DNA of 64,000 nucleotides, from positions 18,179 to 82,178 of the forward strand of contig NGBS01000618.1 of NCBI GenBank assembly GCA_002245135.1. The letters run 5' to 3'. Shown in pieces: positions 50,048 through 60,627 of the stretch. Each line of letters opens with the position of its first letter. The first letter of the stretch is position 1. The translations under genes and the position numbers were made by a program. The notes beneath the pieces are model-generated. The model had not been told where the DNA came from. It ran no database searches and saw only the letters and a program-made list of their open reading frames with translations. This stretch comes from Proteromonas lacertae. Its lineage: Eukaryota > Sar > Bigyra > Opalinata > Proteromonadidae.

Positions 50048-51017
50048 ATTTATATATAAATATTAATTCTCTTTTATTCTTTTTTATTCTTTTTTATTCT
50101 TTTTTATTTTTTCATTATAAAGTAATATAATATATATCTATATAATAATAATAATAATAGTAATAGTAATAGCAATAGTAATAAGCCAAAGGGGGAAATA
50201 ACCGTTATATTGCTACAGAGTATTCTTAAGTCATCCTGACAAATAGTCAGTGGCTTAGGTATCTATTATTACATTTATAATGGATGATGAGTATTAGTCA
50301 CCATTATCTGTTTCTATTATAAAAACCATACATCAAATGTATAGGAAGCTTTTATTTTACCTGTATATCAGTTTATAATAACACTAATTCAAATAATCAT
50401 TAGCTAATGATACTTTTGCATATAACATATTCGGTGTTATCTTAGTTGTTGTAATATCCAACCTAAATAAGAAACAAATCCAATTCGAACATTTACTACT
50501 GAATTAATAGTATAAACATGTGGAAGATTGTAATATTCTCTTAGGTTTATCATATTCTCTCTTCTCTTCACTTCCTATATTCACAATTTGCATAACCAAG
50601 TCGAAAAATTACTCACTAAACTCATTCTACTCACATGATAGTAATTTGTTGTAACATTAGTATAAATACAATCACATATAAAATAATTCCTTGAATCTAT
50701 TGAAATTTGATTTTTAGACAATAACTTATATAGCCAATAGATTAATTTGCATATTTACTTTCTCTTAACCGCCTTTCACTTCACATTTTTACTTGGATAT
50801 TTATTTTAAGCATCTTTATGTGAATCAAACATCAAATTGACATGTACACTATATATTATTATCTATTCACTATAATAAAAATAATCTAAACTTATACATT
50901 CATTTAATTTCTCAAAACTTAAAAACTGAAACGAATATAATTTTTGAAATACACTTTAATTCTTTTTTCTTCTGTTGTGTTATGAGTATATATAGTATAT
51001 AATTTTATATAGAATAT
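50048..51017. other. Non-coding stretch (right copy)
   Basis: Inverted copy of 29581-30550, with the same tandem 11-bp repeat and trinucleotide run near 50050-50180. No gene is seen. Confidence 0.5.
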
Positions 51018-51900
51018 AACAATGGCAGCACAAGTGTTGTTATTACAGATAAGAAATATACAAAACAATACAAAGAGCAGGAATTGATTATAATTGTTGA
51101 AGGAAGTATAATATTATCATATATGTTAATTAGATAATAGTTCTAATAATTAAAAATCAAAGATATTATAACTAAGGGAAGAATTAAGAACATTTGAAGA
51201 AAAAAATACAACTATCATCTTTGATTTAGTCTGTCTTACTAAAGCTCATCAACTACATATACAAACTTTTACCTTGTTAATACATTTGGCACTTTTGATG
51301 TACAACATATTATTCGAGTTATAAGTAGTAGGAAATTCAACTATTTCTGTTAATTTAGCATATTGGTATTATAGCAATTATCATATATTTTATTATCTAA
51401 ATTAGGTGTCAGACTAGGATAATTAGAATATAAACCAAGTTTACCATCAACGATTAATCCAACAAATACAAATAAGTATAATTGTTATTATAATATAAAA
51501 TAGTAAAGTCTGATGATGAAGAAGCTAAGATGAATTAGTATATTTTTTATAATTATTTTTGTTAGGATGAATTATTAGGTATGTTTATTCAACAATTGGT
51601 GTGATTTCAGGTGTTGCCAAAACAGTAACTGTAGAAAAGACATATATCGTAAGTTCAACAATTCATTCGATGAGAACACGAAAATTAAGTATGATGATAC
51701 GAATATTCTGATTTTATTTTATTTATTCATAGTAATTAAAAAACTTGGAAGCTTCTAAACCATCTCCAATTCAAGAGTATTTAGCTGATGTTATTCTTGG
51801 ATTAATTGATTTAGAAACAGTTCAATCATTGTATTTATTGAATCAAGTTAATGATAATCCTATATTTAAGAAGTATTTGATCTATTATTTACTCTATTAG
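51018..51900 (+). pseudogene. Remnant of an unidentified spliced gene (right copy)
   Basis: Plus-strand coding-like stretches: 51018-51113 (NNGSTSVVITDKKYTK...), ~51177-51290 (REELRTFEEKNTTIIFDL...), a piece with ISGVAKTVTVEKTY near 51605-51650, and a terminal exon 51745-51900 (LEASKPSPIQEYLADVIL...) ending in TAG. The first two can be joined across an intron in phase. A one-frame jump near 51280 is unexplained, so the gene is probably dead or my exon reading is incomplete. The family is not recognised. Confidence 0.35.
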
Positions 51901-53351
51901 TTTTTACTCCATTATATGAAAATAACATTTGGATTTGTATATAGTGGTATTATTGAGTTAGTATATCCAGTATTATTTTTATTATTTTATAATAGGTAAA
52001 TGAATATATTCTTATAAGTATATTAGTATATTATTCTTATTTATATATTGTTAGTAGAGTATTGAATATAATTTCAATAATTCAAAGTATATTCTTATTT
52101 ATATATTATCATTAGATGAATTGCATTAGAATTCCAGGTGAAGAACAGTAGAAACATCCAGTTTATATATTATATTTTATAATTAGAAAAAGTATAACTA
52201 TTTTAGTATATTATATTTTATTATAGCTGTTTAGCATTGTACTAATCGATGAAAGGCAGAGAATATCAGCAACTTGCATGTTAAGCTATACTGGTATGTT
52301 TTAATTTGTTATTATGTTTATAGATATTATAGATGATTATATAAGTATTATAGTTATTTTTATATTTTAATAGTTATTTTATTAGAATAGCAACAGAATT
52401 CCAGGGGAGAAGAATATTGATTCAGTAATTTATCTATAATATATGTTATACAGTGTATTTATGGGGTTTAGCTATTCAGATTAACATAATAATACAGCAT
52501 ATAGTGCTGATATGAAAAATATTTTGATATCTTCTTAATTAGAAGCAATTAGTCAAAAATAGCAATATGGCTCTATTTAACTACACACACATACATCAAA
52601 AATCACATAATATCATGATTACATTCAATTACCTAGTCAAAATTAATATCGTCCTTTCTGGAATACTCCTATACTATACATATCGTATATAGGTAGTGAT
52701 TACGTATAAAATTTATTAACATATTTCAGTCCCTATTAGCCAAATACGTGGTATTTAAAATCAGTACAGTTCGAGATGTATTATAGTTTTTAAAGCTAAT
52801 AAATGATATAAATCAAATAAAATATATCAATGTTATTATTTATGTTTGTTGTTATTCAATTATAATGTAACATATCAAAAACAGACGAATGACATGAAAG
52901 AGGTAATTATGAAACTAAGTATACTATGATAAAGCTCAAAGCATGATACATCGTTTGACAAATTTTTACTATTTTATTCCTTATAGTTATTGAGAAAAAT
53001 CTATTTAAAGTCACAAAAAGCACTTAGAAAATTCTTATCGTGGCTATACAAGCCAAGGTCTATTTTATAGCAACATCAATAACTCAATAATTACAATAGT
53101 TGCGAGGGAATTAGATCTATATATTGATATTTGTTGTAAACATTTATCATTTGATCAAAAATTGAGTAAATTACTTAAAAAATAGATATGAAAGTAATAT
53201 TTGTTATAATAGATAAGTGGTGAATCAGATGATATATACAAGAGAAATGAGTTTGTGCAATTAAAAAACAGTTGATGCAATTTTTTCAATAATAAAGAAA
53301 CAATCATTTTATAATTATAATGATAATTGTTTTAGATATTCACAACCACTC
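51901..53351. other. Non-coding AT-rich stretch (right copy)
   Basis: Inverted copy of 27246-28697; no gene or element boundary is visible. Confidence 0.5.
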
Positions 53352-54209
53352 TTATATCCATTCTTCTTCATCATCTTCTACTTCATCATCATCTTCTTCT
53401 ATCATATTATTCAAACTCTCATATGAAGATGGTGATAGAGGTTCTAGTGTATTTTGAAAGTATAGTGGTTCTATTGGTGGTTGTAGATGAAGTGGTCTAA
53501 ACAATAATATTCCTTCCTTTGGACGACCAAAATACTCTAATATTCTTATGTATGTATTGATTATCATCATCTTTGTTTTGGAATTCAATTCATCTTTTCT
53601 AGTTTCAAATAATCCATTCATCTTTGTGCGTATTCTGTATATTGAATCACTATCATTATTTGAGATATAATAGTCTATCATTGAGATATATAATGACCAA
53701 GGAACACTCTATAATATATATATATATATATATTTATACAAAATCAAAACTAATTTTCTCTAATACATCTTCCAGTAACATAAAATCATTTCTTATAGTT
53801 TCAGCTCTATGAATTGATGATAATAATCTCAGTATTTCAACTAATTTATCTTCAAATTCACTTCTATAGAACATTCTCGTGTAATCATTGATCAATTCTC
53901 TCAAGTATACTAAACATTCATCTTTCTATGTAACATTAAAAGATTATATAGGATATACTCTACTTAATTTTATACACAACATGATTATTCTGTATTTTGA
54001 TAAATATAACCTATACAATATCAATTTTGATATATATTATACCAAATAACGTTATATTCTTTGTAAACTTTGCAAAAACTCTTGTAACTTTCAATTGACT
54101 CTTCTATGTCTTTCTCTTCGTTTCCTAATCTATTAATTCATTAATTCTACTCAAAATTGTCTCATATTTATCCTCTATTTCATCATATACTTCATCATCG
54201 TCTATATTC
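53352..54209 (-). CDS. Small acidic helical protein, unknown function (right copy)
   Basis: Mirror of 26388-27245 with the same exon pieces, the same TA-rich intron and the same unexplained frame change near the first exon end (54120-54145). That both copies share the frame change argues against a random error in one of them. The product is an acidic, helical protein with an Asp/Glu-rich C-terminal tail; no family is recognised. Confidence 0.5.
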
Positions 54210-54318
54210 ATTTCAAAAAGTGATTTGGACAATTAATGAAAATATGAGCGTTTTTCATTTCTATTTTGAATAAGCTTTATAAACAACAAAAATAACAATA
54301 TCAAATATCGATTACAAG

Positions 54319-55664
54319 TTAGAAAGGTAATAAAGATAATAGATTATTACTTAAAAGTTGAGATTCGGTTATAAACTCTTTCAATAGTTGAAGTCTTGTT
54401 GTATTCTTGTTATTTGTCATTGACATTTCTTTATTTTCATTCTTCTCATTATAATTATTCAATAATCCAATTGCATCATCAATATTTCCATTACATACAA
54501 AATTTTCAATGATAAAATCTATTGAATTAGTGAATATCAAATAATCTACAAAATCTGAATAAAACTGAGTTGGTTGAATCATATAGAACAGTTTCTGCTT
54601 ATTTATTTCATCATATATCTTATGAATCAAATTCAACTCTATTGAATTCTCTGTTAAAGATATCTCACTTACTCCATTACTTAATCCATATAATACTTCT
54701 ATATAATATCCTTTATTCACAAATTGATTTAATACATCTATTCTTCCTTTAATTGAAGGGATTAACAATGATAATCTAACAACAATTGGGATAAAATCAT
54801 CTCCAATATTAACGAGTGTTTTTATCATTGACAATATATTCATTTTCAATAGGAATGGATTTGATTCACAGATGATTATTATCTTATTAAGTAAATGATT
54901 TGCTTCACACTTATACTCTATGTTATTCATACTGTTTTGGTATTGTTTACATATTTCTTGTATTAGTTTCTGTAATATTTGATTCCACAAATCAGATAAA
55001 GGAGAATATGATTCTATTAATTCTGTTTTGGTTAATTCTATCATTATCTTTATTATCAAACGATATTGTCTCAAATTGACTAATTTCTTAAACACATTAA
55101 TCCATATTTTAAGGTAAACTCTTAATTAAAGAAATCAGATTAGAAGAATGATTAACAACAATTATAAAAAGATATATTCTTAATGTTGAAATCTAATAGC
55201 ATTTGTGTTACCATATTTACCAATTCAGCATCATTTGGATAATCTCTCAATATTCCACTTATTAGATATTCTTTATCAATTGATGTTATTTCATCATATG
55301 AATATGTCAATTTCTTTTCTTCTAACACTGATAAATAACTATAAACAATAATAACAATTAATAATAATAATCATACTTACAGTACTGCCAATACATATGA
55401 ACTTCATTAATTGGTTTGTCCATTAATATCTCAATCACATTTGAAGGACAGAGTAAAAACAGACACTGTAAAGCAATTACTCTCTCTTTATAACATATAT
55501 TCTCATTATAAGCTTTTCTTGCTAATATTTTACCATTTTCATATAAGATATCACTATTATCTCTATCATGAGATAAAATATATAAAACAGCATAACAAAT
55601 ATTCTCATTTATTATTTTCATATTCTCATAGTATGATAATTCTAATATGTTATTCCCTTTATTA
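54319..55664 (-). pseudogene. KNTC1: Truncated 3' copy of KNTC1
   Basis: Contains the last exons of KNTC1 (the 258-aa final exon at 55095-54319, and the ERVIALQCLFLLCPSNVIE exon at ~55621-55358). The copy breaks off at 55664 in the middle of a coding exon, with Maverick-like DNA beyond. Without the propeller and most of the helical repeats it cannot make ROD. Whether it is a dead duplicate or an allele disrupted by the element depends on how the palindrome arose. Confidence 0.85.
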
Positions 55665-56398
55665 AATGATTATAAGAATCATTCTGTTTTACTTTATTCA
55701 TATTTGAAGTAAATTTTCGCAAGGAAACTAAACCATTAAAATTACTACGCACATCCTCACATATCTGATTTTTCTGTACACTTTTTTCTGACTTTATATT
55801 TACAGAAGATCATTATATTTTCTACACTGTTTGTAAATCATGCACTTTATTTTACAGATTAAAACTGTAGACTTCAGATTTATAATATGATTTACTATCA
55901 GACTGATTAAGTTGCTTCTAAATTTGCTGATCTACTTTCATATAAAATTATACTTTAAGTGAATACTGTAAAATTCATACTGCTCTTTTTTGGCTATCAT
56001 TGTGTTTATTAGATAATTAGCCTTGCAATTACTAAACATCTCTTTTGTTTGATTATCAAAGAATTCATTTTTATAATTCAAAAAATGAGCATTATTAGCA
56101 GACATGTAAAATATAAATATGTAAATCAAATGAGATATATGTATAACCGTAAGAATATCACTGTAGGTGGGTAACCCGTACCAGACTATTCTTAGGTGCC
56201 TTCTACAGGTAAGAATAAGCGATTTGAGTGTAAATTAGTTTTTGGTACGGGTTATACTGGAGGAAGCGGTGAATTTAAATTTCTTTATATATTTTAGTGT
56301 ATGAGTTATTTTATGGGTTAAAATTTTTCTTTTGTTTTTTGTATATAATTTCATTTAACTTTTTCTTATTGTTTTTTATCAATCATAATTTCAAAAGA
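55665..56398. other. Junction region between the KNTC1 fragment and the first element gene
   Basis: No clear gene. A minus-strand frame (ATG at 56105, stop at 55938) would encode ~55 residues (MSANNAHFLNYKNEFFDNQ...) of unknown nature. A nested inverted repeat sits at 56171-56268. The true edge of the element may be at 55665 or at this repeat. Confidence 0.4.
56171..56268. repeat. Nested inverted repeat, candidate element terminus
   Basis: TAACCCGTACCA near 56172 pairs with TGGTACGGGTTA ending near 56265, and inside it TATTCTTA (~56187) pairs with TAAGAATA (~56211). The GC-rich outer arms stand out in this AT-rich DNA. On the minus strand the outer arm reads AGTATAACCCGTACC; Polinton ends commonly start AG, so a terminus is possible but unproven. 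Confidence 0.5.
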
Positions 56399-56740
56399 AT
56401 GTCAAGAATTTGGATCGAGAATGTTAATATAGAAGATAGAAATAAGCGTGAAGATGAAGACTTTGAAAGAATCTATGCAATCATTGAAAGTGAAGTAGCT
56501 AGAATAGTAGCTGAGCCACCTCCAGTAGTAATGTGGTATACTTCTGATACAGCTGATGAGGATGATAGAAAGTATGAAGAATGGCGTGCAATTCATAAAC
56601 CAACCAGAGTAGCACAAGCAACCATACGCCCTAGAAAATGGGTTGATCCTGAAGAAGAGCGCAGAAAAACAAAGATGTTAAAGCGTTATGGTATTGATGA
56701 AAAAAACATCATTGAAGAAAGACTAAGATTTCATAACTAA
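56399..56740 (+). CDS. Unknown 113-aa charged protein
   Basis: I chose the ATG at 56399 (MSRIWIENVNIEDRNKR); an upstream in-frame ATG at 56297 would add 34 very hydrophobic residues that read like translated AT-rich leader. The protein is charged, with a central PPPVVMWYTSD segment and a basic C-terminal half (RPRKWVDPEEERRKTK), probably helical. There is no recognised domain. It is the first of four plus-strand genes in the element, each separated by about 60-180 bp. Confidence 0.6.
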   Translation: MSRIWIENVNIEDRNKREDEDFERIYAIIESEVARIVAEPPPVVMWYTSDTADEDDRKYEEWRAIHKPTRVAQATIRPRKWVDPEEERRKTKMLKRYGIDEKNIIEERLRFHN

Positions 56741-56868
56741 TTCTTAAATCATTGGTTTTAATTGAATTTTTGTTATTTGATTGGCTGAATAGAAATAAAC
56801 ATAATATTACATAATTCTTTTCATTCATAAATTTCTTGCGATTTTTGAAATAATCTACATAAATTAAA

Positions 56869-57456
56869 ATGAGTGATATACAAAACGAATTAGATGCTAA
56901 TATTGAAAAACACTTACAAGAAGGTGAAATGTATGAGAATGATATGTCTGAAGTAAAATCATTAATTATTAAAGTATTCAAGGATATGTTGGATGGTATG
57001 TATTCTGTGATTGAAGAGTATGAAGATGATCCAGAATGGAGTGAACAACCAGGTGATGATATTGATATAACAATGGAAGAAGAAGAAGAAGTGAAGGAAG
57101 AAAAACAAAGCGAATCTAAACCTAAAAAAAGAAAGGATATAACAAAGTTAGATCCAGATTCACAGATATGTAGTACTTGTGGTAAGAAGAAAGCTAATGA
57201 TGAATTTGGTTATAAGAGTGAAGGTGTATTCTATAAATCTTGTACAGAGTGTAGAAATAAGAAGAAGAGAAGATATGAAGAAGTAAAGAAAGGAAGTGAT
57301 AATAGTGGAGAAGATAAGAAGCGTAAAGTAGAGAATAGTTCCACTGCCGAGGGTCGACCAAAGGTAGATATTGCTAAAGTAGATTGTTCTACAAGTCCTA
57401 TCCCGGGGGTAGCTACAGTAGATCTAACTACATCACCTACTTGTATAATTAATTAA
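56869..57456 (+). CDS. Zinc-ribbon protein, 195 aa
   Basis: An acidic helical N-terminal half ends in a Glu run and a basic KPKKRK stretch (a possible nuclear signal). Residues ~103-130 hold a four-cysteine pattern, CSTCGKKKANDEF...CTECRNKKKR, typical of small zinc ribbons found in many viral and mobile-element proteins. The tail is Ser/Thr/Val-rich and carries a local GC-richer patch (57350-57420). DNA or RNA binding is likely but unproven. An inverted CCAAT motif (ATTGG, near 56780) lies upstream. Confidence 0.6.
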   Translation: MSDIQNELDANIEKHLQEGEMYENDMSEVKSLIIKVFKDMLDGMYSVIEEYEDDPEWSEQPGDDIDITMEEEEEVKEEKQSESKPKKRKDITKLDPDSQICSTCGKKKANDEFGYKSEGVFYKSCTECRNKKKRRYEEVKKGSDNSGEDKKRKVENSSTAEGRPKVDIAKVDCSTSPIPGVATVDLTTSPTCIIN

Positions 57457-57520
57457 CTTTTGGTTTAAAATTCATTTTTATATTTCTATGCGTTTTTATA
57501 TATAAATAATTTCACATAAT

Positions 57521-57904
57521 ATGCCATATAATACATCTATAGTTATGTTAGGTGATATGAAAGATACTTTAAATGGTTTGAAACAAGAACTGTATATTTT
57601 ATTAGGTTGTGTAGTTCTATGGGTTCTTTATAAATGCAAGAGAATATGTGCGTGGTGTTATCATAAAGCCTGTCCTCCAGAATTAAGTGAAATATTAGCT
57701 GAGCCAGAACCTGCTGTTCAATTAGCATTAAGAAAATCTACTATTGTTTCTGCTATTCCATTTACTTTAACACCTGAAAATAGTAGAATAAATTCTAGAA
57801 ATGTTAGTGATAACGAAGATGAAGAGCAATTAGAAACAGAAATAGAAATTATTCCTATTAATAAACCTGAGATTGAAATTCAAAAACCAATCATAAATAT
57901 TTAA
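57521..57904 (+). CDS. Single-pass membrane protein, 127 aa
   Basis: A hydrophobic segment at ~residues 24-38 (LYILLGCVVLWVLYK) follows a short polar N-terminus and precedes a Cys-rich basic stretch (CKRICAWCYHKAC); the rest is acidic and Ile/Glu-rich. The layout suggests a membrane-anchored protein with one transmembrane helix. Small membrane proteins are common accessory genes in Polinton-like viruses (family knowledge); homology is not recognised. Confidence 0.6.
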   Translation: MPYNTSIVMLGDMKDTLNGLKQELYILLGCVVLWVLYKCKRICAWCYHKACPPELSEILAEPEPAVQLALRKSTIVSAIPFTLTPENSRINSRNVSDNEDEEQLETEIEIIPINKPEIEIQKPIINI

Positions 57905-58087
57905 TTTTATATATAGTCTTTTTTTTCGTATTTGATTTTTGAAAGTTATTTTTTGTACCCCCTTAAATATTACATAAAGAAAAACCGTTTTTTTTTCATT
58001 CACACTTTTCTTACTCATTTTCAGTATTTTATATTTTTCATTTTTTTACTTTAATAGAAAATTAATTATTCAATCATTCAATCAAAA

Positions 58088-59257
58088 ATGCCAGCAGACA
58101 GAGTCAAACAACCAACCAATTCAGAATTATGCTCCCAGCTCCCATTAAAGGGACAGGCTTATGAGTTCTATCAGAAAGTGAGTCGTAACATCCAGCATTT
58201 AAAGACATTTTGCGACGAAATGTATATTCAAAGTTTGGCTTATGATGACAGCAAAAAATCAAAGAAAAAACAAAGTCCACCACAATTCAACTATATCGAA
58301 TTAGAGAAGTCAGCTACAGCAGTTTATTATTGCTTTTCATGTAAGTTTGATAATCAGAAGTTAATTCCCATTAAACATCTAGAGACATTAGATCAAAATG
58401 AGTATATGAATTTATACTTTAGTGACGATGAGATGAAGAGTATAGTAAAACCAAATGTAAAACCGATTAAACCTTTTATTCAACCTCAGTTAAAACAACA
58501 ACAACCACAACAAGAACCACCACCACCAACTGTACCTCAAAAACCTAAAAGAGTTTATAAAAGAAGAACTGATACTGTAAAGAAACCTAAAACAAAAGCA
58601 GTTATTGATAGTGATGATGAATTAATTCATTTAAAGAAAAGAAAGATTGTTAAGGATTCTGATTTTGTTGATGAACCAATGGGTATAATTGTGAAAGATA
58701 CTGAATCAAGAACATCTGCTGATGATTTATTAAGTAGCCAAAGTCCTACCTTTACACCTCCAATGTCACCAAGGTCTGATACTACACTTCTTGATGTTAC
58801 TGATATTGATATGCTGGATGCTGAATTGAAATATTTTAATGCTGAATTAACTAAAAAAGATGAAGAAAAACAAAAAGAGATAGAAGAGAAAATTAAACAT
58901 CAAGATACAGAGAGAAAGAAACAAGAAGATGAAGAAAAAAAGAAAAAACAACAAGAAGAAGAAAGAGTTAGAAAAGTACAAGAAGAAGCAGAGAGAAAAA
59001 GAAAACAAGAAGAAGCAGAAAAGAAAAGAAAAGAAGAATTAGTGGTTATTAGAATGCTTCAAGAAGAAGAGAATATGAGACAACAAGAAGAGTTAAGAAA
59101 GAAATGGGTATTAGAACAAAAGAGACAAATGGAAGAAAAGATGAAAAAAGAAAACGATGAATTAGAAAAGAAAATGGAAGAAGAGTTTAAGAAGAGAATA
59201 GAAGAAGAGAAAAGAAAGAAAGCTGAAGAGTTTGAGAAGATAATGAAGAACTTATAA
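58088..59257 (+). CDS. Coiled-coil protein, 389 aa
   Basis: The N-terminal ~120 residues look globular (MPADRVKQPTNSELCSQLPL; an FSCKFDNQK stretch). A Gln/Pro-rich linker and a basic PKRVYKRRTD motif (possible nuclear signal) follow, then Ser-Pro sites. The last ~140 residues are an unbroken Glu/Lys/Arg heptad region predicted to be a long coiled coil. The role is unknown; a structural or DNA-packaging protein of the element is one possibility. It converges on the integrase gene with ~140 bp between the stops. Confidence 0.65.
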   Translation: MPADRVKQPTNSELCSQLPLKGQAYEFYQKVSRNIQHLKTFCDEMYIQSLAYDDSKKSKKKQSPPQFNYIELEKSATAVYYCFSCKFDNQKLIPIKHLETLDQNEYMNLYFSDDEMKSIVKPNVKPIKPFIQPQLKQQQPQQEPPPPTVPQKPKRVYKRRTDTVKKPKTKAVIDSDDELIHLKKRKIVKDSDFVDEPMGIIVKDTESRTSADDLLSSQSPTFTPPMSPRSDTTLLDVTDIDMLDAELKYFNAELTKKDEEKQKEIEEKIKHQDTERKKQEDEEKKKKQQEEERVRKVQEEAERKRKQEEAEKKRKEELVVIRMLQEEENMRQQEELRKKWVLEQKRQMEEKMKKENDELEKKMEEEFKKRIEEEKRKKAEEFEKIMKNL

Positions 59258-59397
59258 GTATTAATATATATACTTTAAATTTGTCTGGTTTATGCTTTAA
59301 TCCATATACTTGAAAAAGCACTTTGAATTCAGTACTTTGATAAAAATTGGTGTTTGTTTAATATGTAAAAAAATAACATAAATAAAAAACATAAAAA

Positions 59398-60558
59398 TTA
59401 TACGAAATCATTAAATAGCGAATTTTTCTTATATACTCTACCATATCTACTTTTTCTACCTTCTGGTACTGGTTGAATATCTGGTTCTATAGGTTGTGCT
59501 TCATTGTTTATACTATGAATTTGTCTTAATCTAAACTTGCCATTTGTTGTAATACTATTAACTGGTACTCTTTTTATTTCATGTGATTTGAATCTATATG
59601 AACCTATATCTCTAGGATTGAATTCTTTAGGTATTGTTCCATCCAAGTTCTTAACAGAATATGAAAACGGTCCAACTTTGTGTATTTGGTATACTTTATC
59701 AGTATAATAAGTAGTTTTTTGAAGTTTGTTATCTCTACGTTCTTTTATTCTGACAAAATCATCAGCTTTAAAATGAGTATCACTTTTACGCTTCTTTAAG
59801 TTTCTAGCATGGGATTCTTTATACAATCTATCTTGGACTTCAAAATCATTGAATACTTCATTTGGAGTTAGATTATTGAGTGCAGAATGTGGTTTTGCAT
59901 TGTAATCATCTACAACAGTATATACTATATTACACAATGATTCAATATTGTTAATTTTATCAAATTCTTCATCAGACAATGTATTAATTTTTCTATAAAA
60001 CATATCTTTAATAGTTCTCACACATCGATCCAATATTTTCATTATATTATGTTCATTACGTTCTTTAAGTATAAATCGTATATGATTTTTGTTAAACAAA
60101 TCTAAAAATTTCTTACCATAGATAATACCAGACTCTTCATCTGACAATATACTTCCTACAAAACGAGCGTTTTCATCCTTAGGTTGCATACCCTGATAAA
60201 ACCATTTTTCAAACACTGGATATACATCATTTTCTGATTTAGATTTAACATAATATATCCAACACTTACGACTAACAACTTCTATAATTAACAAAAATGG
60301 AACTTTTGTATTGTTGAAAAACACCAAATCTATTTGATATGACCCAGGTAACTTTTCAATTTCATATTTAATTCTATTCCTTTTAGTTGCAGTGATTTGA
60401 TAATCTGGTTTAGACTCTACAAGTTCACTACTAGCTTTTTTAATGTCAGATTTTTTAAAGTTATTCTCAAGTTCATTTACAGAGAAATTAATAAAGTCTC
60501 GTTTGTTTAAATAACCATATGTTTTGTATAACTCATTTATTTTATCTTGTAGTGACAT
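59398..60558 (-). CDS. Retroviral-type integrase of Maverick/Polinton kind
   Basis: 386 aa in one frame. The catalytic core shows the first Asp in YQIDLVFFNN (D77), the second in ILSDEESGI (D140), and the third acidic position in HNIMKILDRCVRTIK, where an Asp (D177) stands in place of the usual Glu. Downstream, YNAKPHSALNNLTPNEVF is the typical end of the core, followed by an SH3-like C-terminal domain (FKADDFVRIKERRDNK...VGPFSYSVKNLDG). Integrases of this kind insert the linear element DNA with short target duplications. No chromodomain is evident; the tail is basic. Whether the D-D-D triad is active is uncertain, although Asp can sometimes substitute for Glu. Confidence 0.85.
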   Translation of the reverse strand: MSLQDKINELYKTYGYLNKRDFINFSVNELENNFKKSDIKKASSELVESKPDYQITATKRNRIKYEIEKLPGSYQIDLVFFNNTKVPFLLIIEVVSRKCWIYYVKSKSENDVYPVFEKWFYQGMQPKDENARFVGSILSDEESGIIYGKKFLDLFNKNHIRFILKERNEHNIMKILDRCVRTIKDMFYRKINTLSDEEFDKINNIESLCNIVYTVVDDYNAKPHSALNNLTPNEVFNDFEVQDRLYKESHARNLKKRKSDTHFKADDFVRIKERRDNKLQKTTYYTDKVYQIHKVGPFSYSVKNLDGTIPKEFNPRDIGSYRFKSHEIKRVPVNSITTNGKFRLRQIHSINNEAQPIEPDIQPVPEGRKSRYGRVYKKNSLFNDFV

Positions 60559-60627
60559 TCAAACAATATATATAAAAAATATGAATGATATATATTTAAA
60601 GAATTAATGAATTAAAATATAATTAAA

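Larger units (their letters stand above)
40280..55664 (-). repeat. Right arm of the giant inverted repeat
   Basis: This is the reverse complement of 24933-40206, minus the hAT element, plus the foldback element at 43523-46340. Identity is near complete wherever I compared; differences found are a one-base deletion in an A-run of the transposase (A5 to A4, near 47770), one other one-base length change between 50050 and 53350, and a few substitutions in the last ~40 bp at the outer edge. The arm ends at 55664 inside KNTC1, where unrelated Maverick-like sequence begins. Confidence 0.95.
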
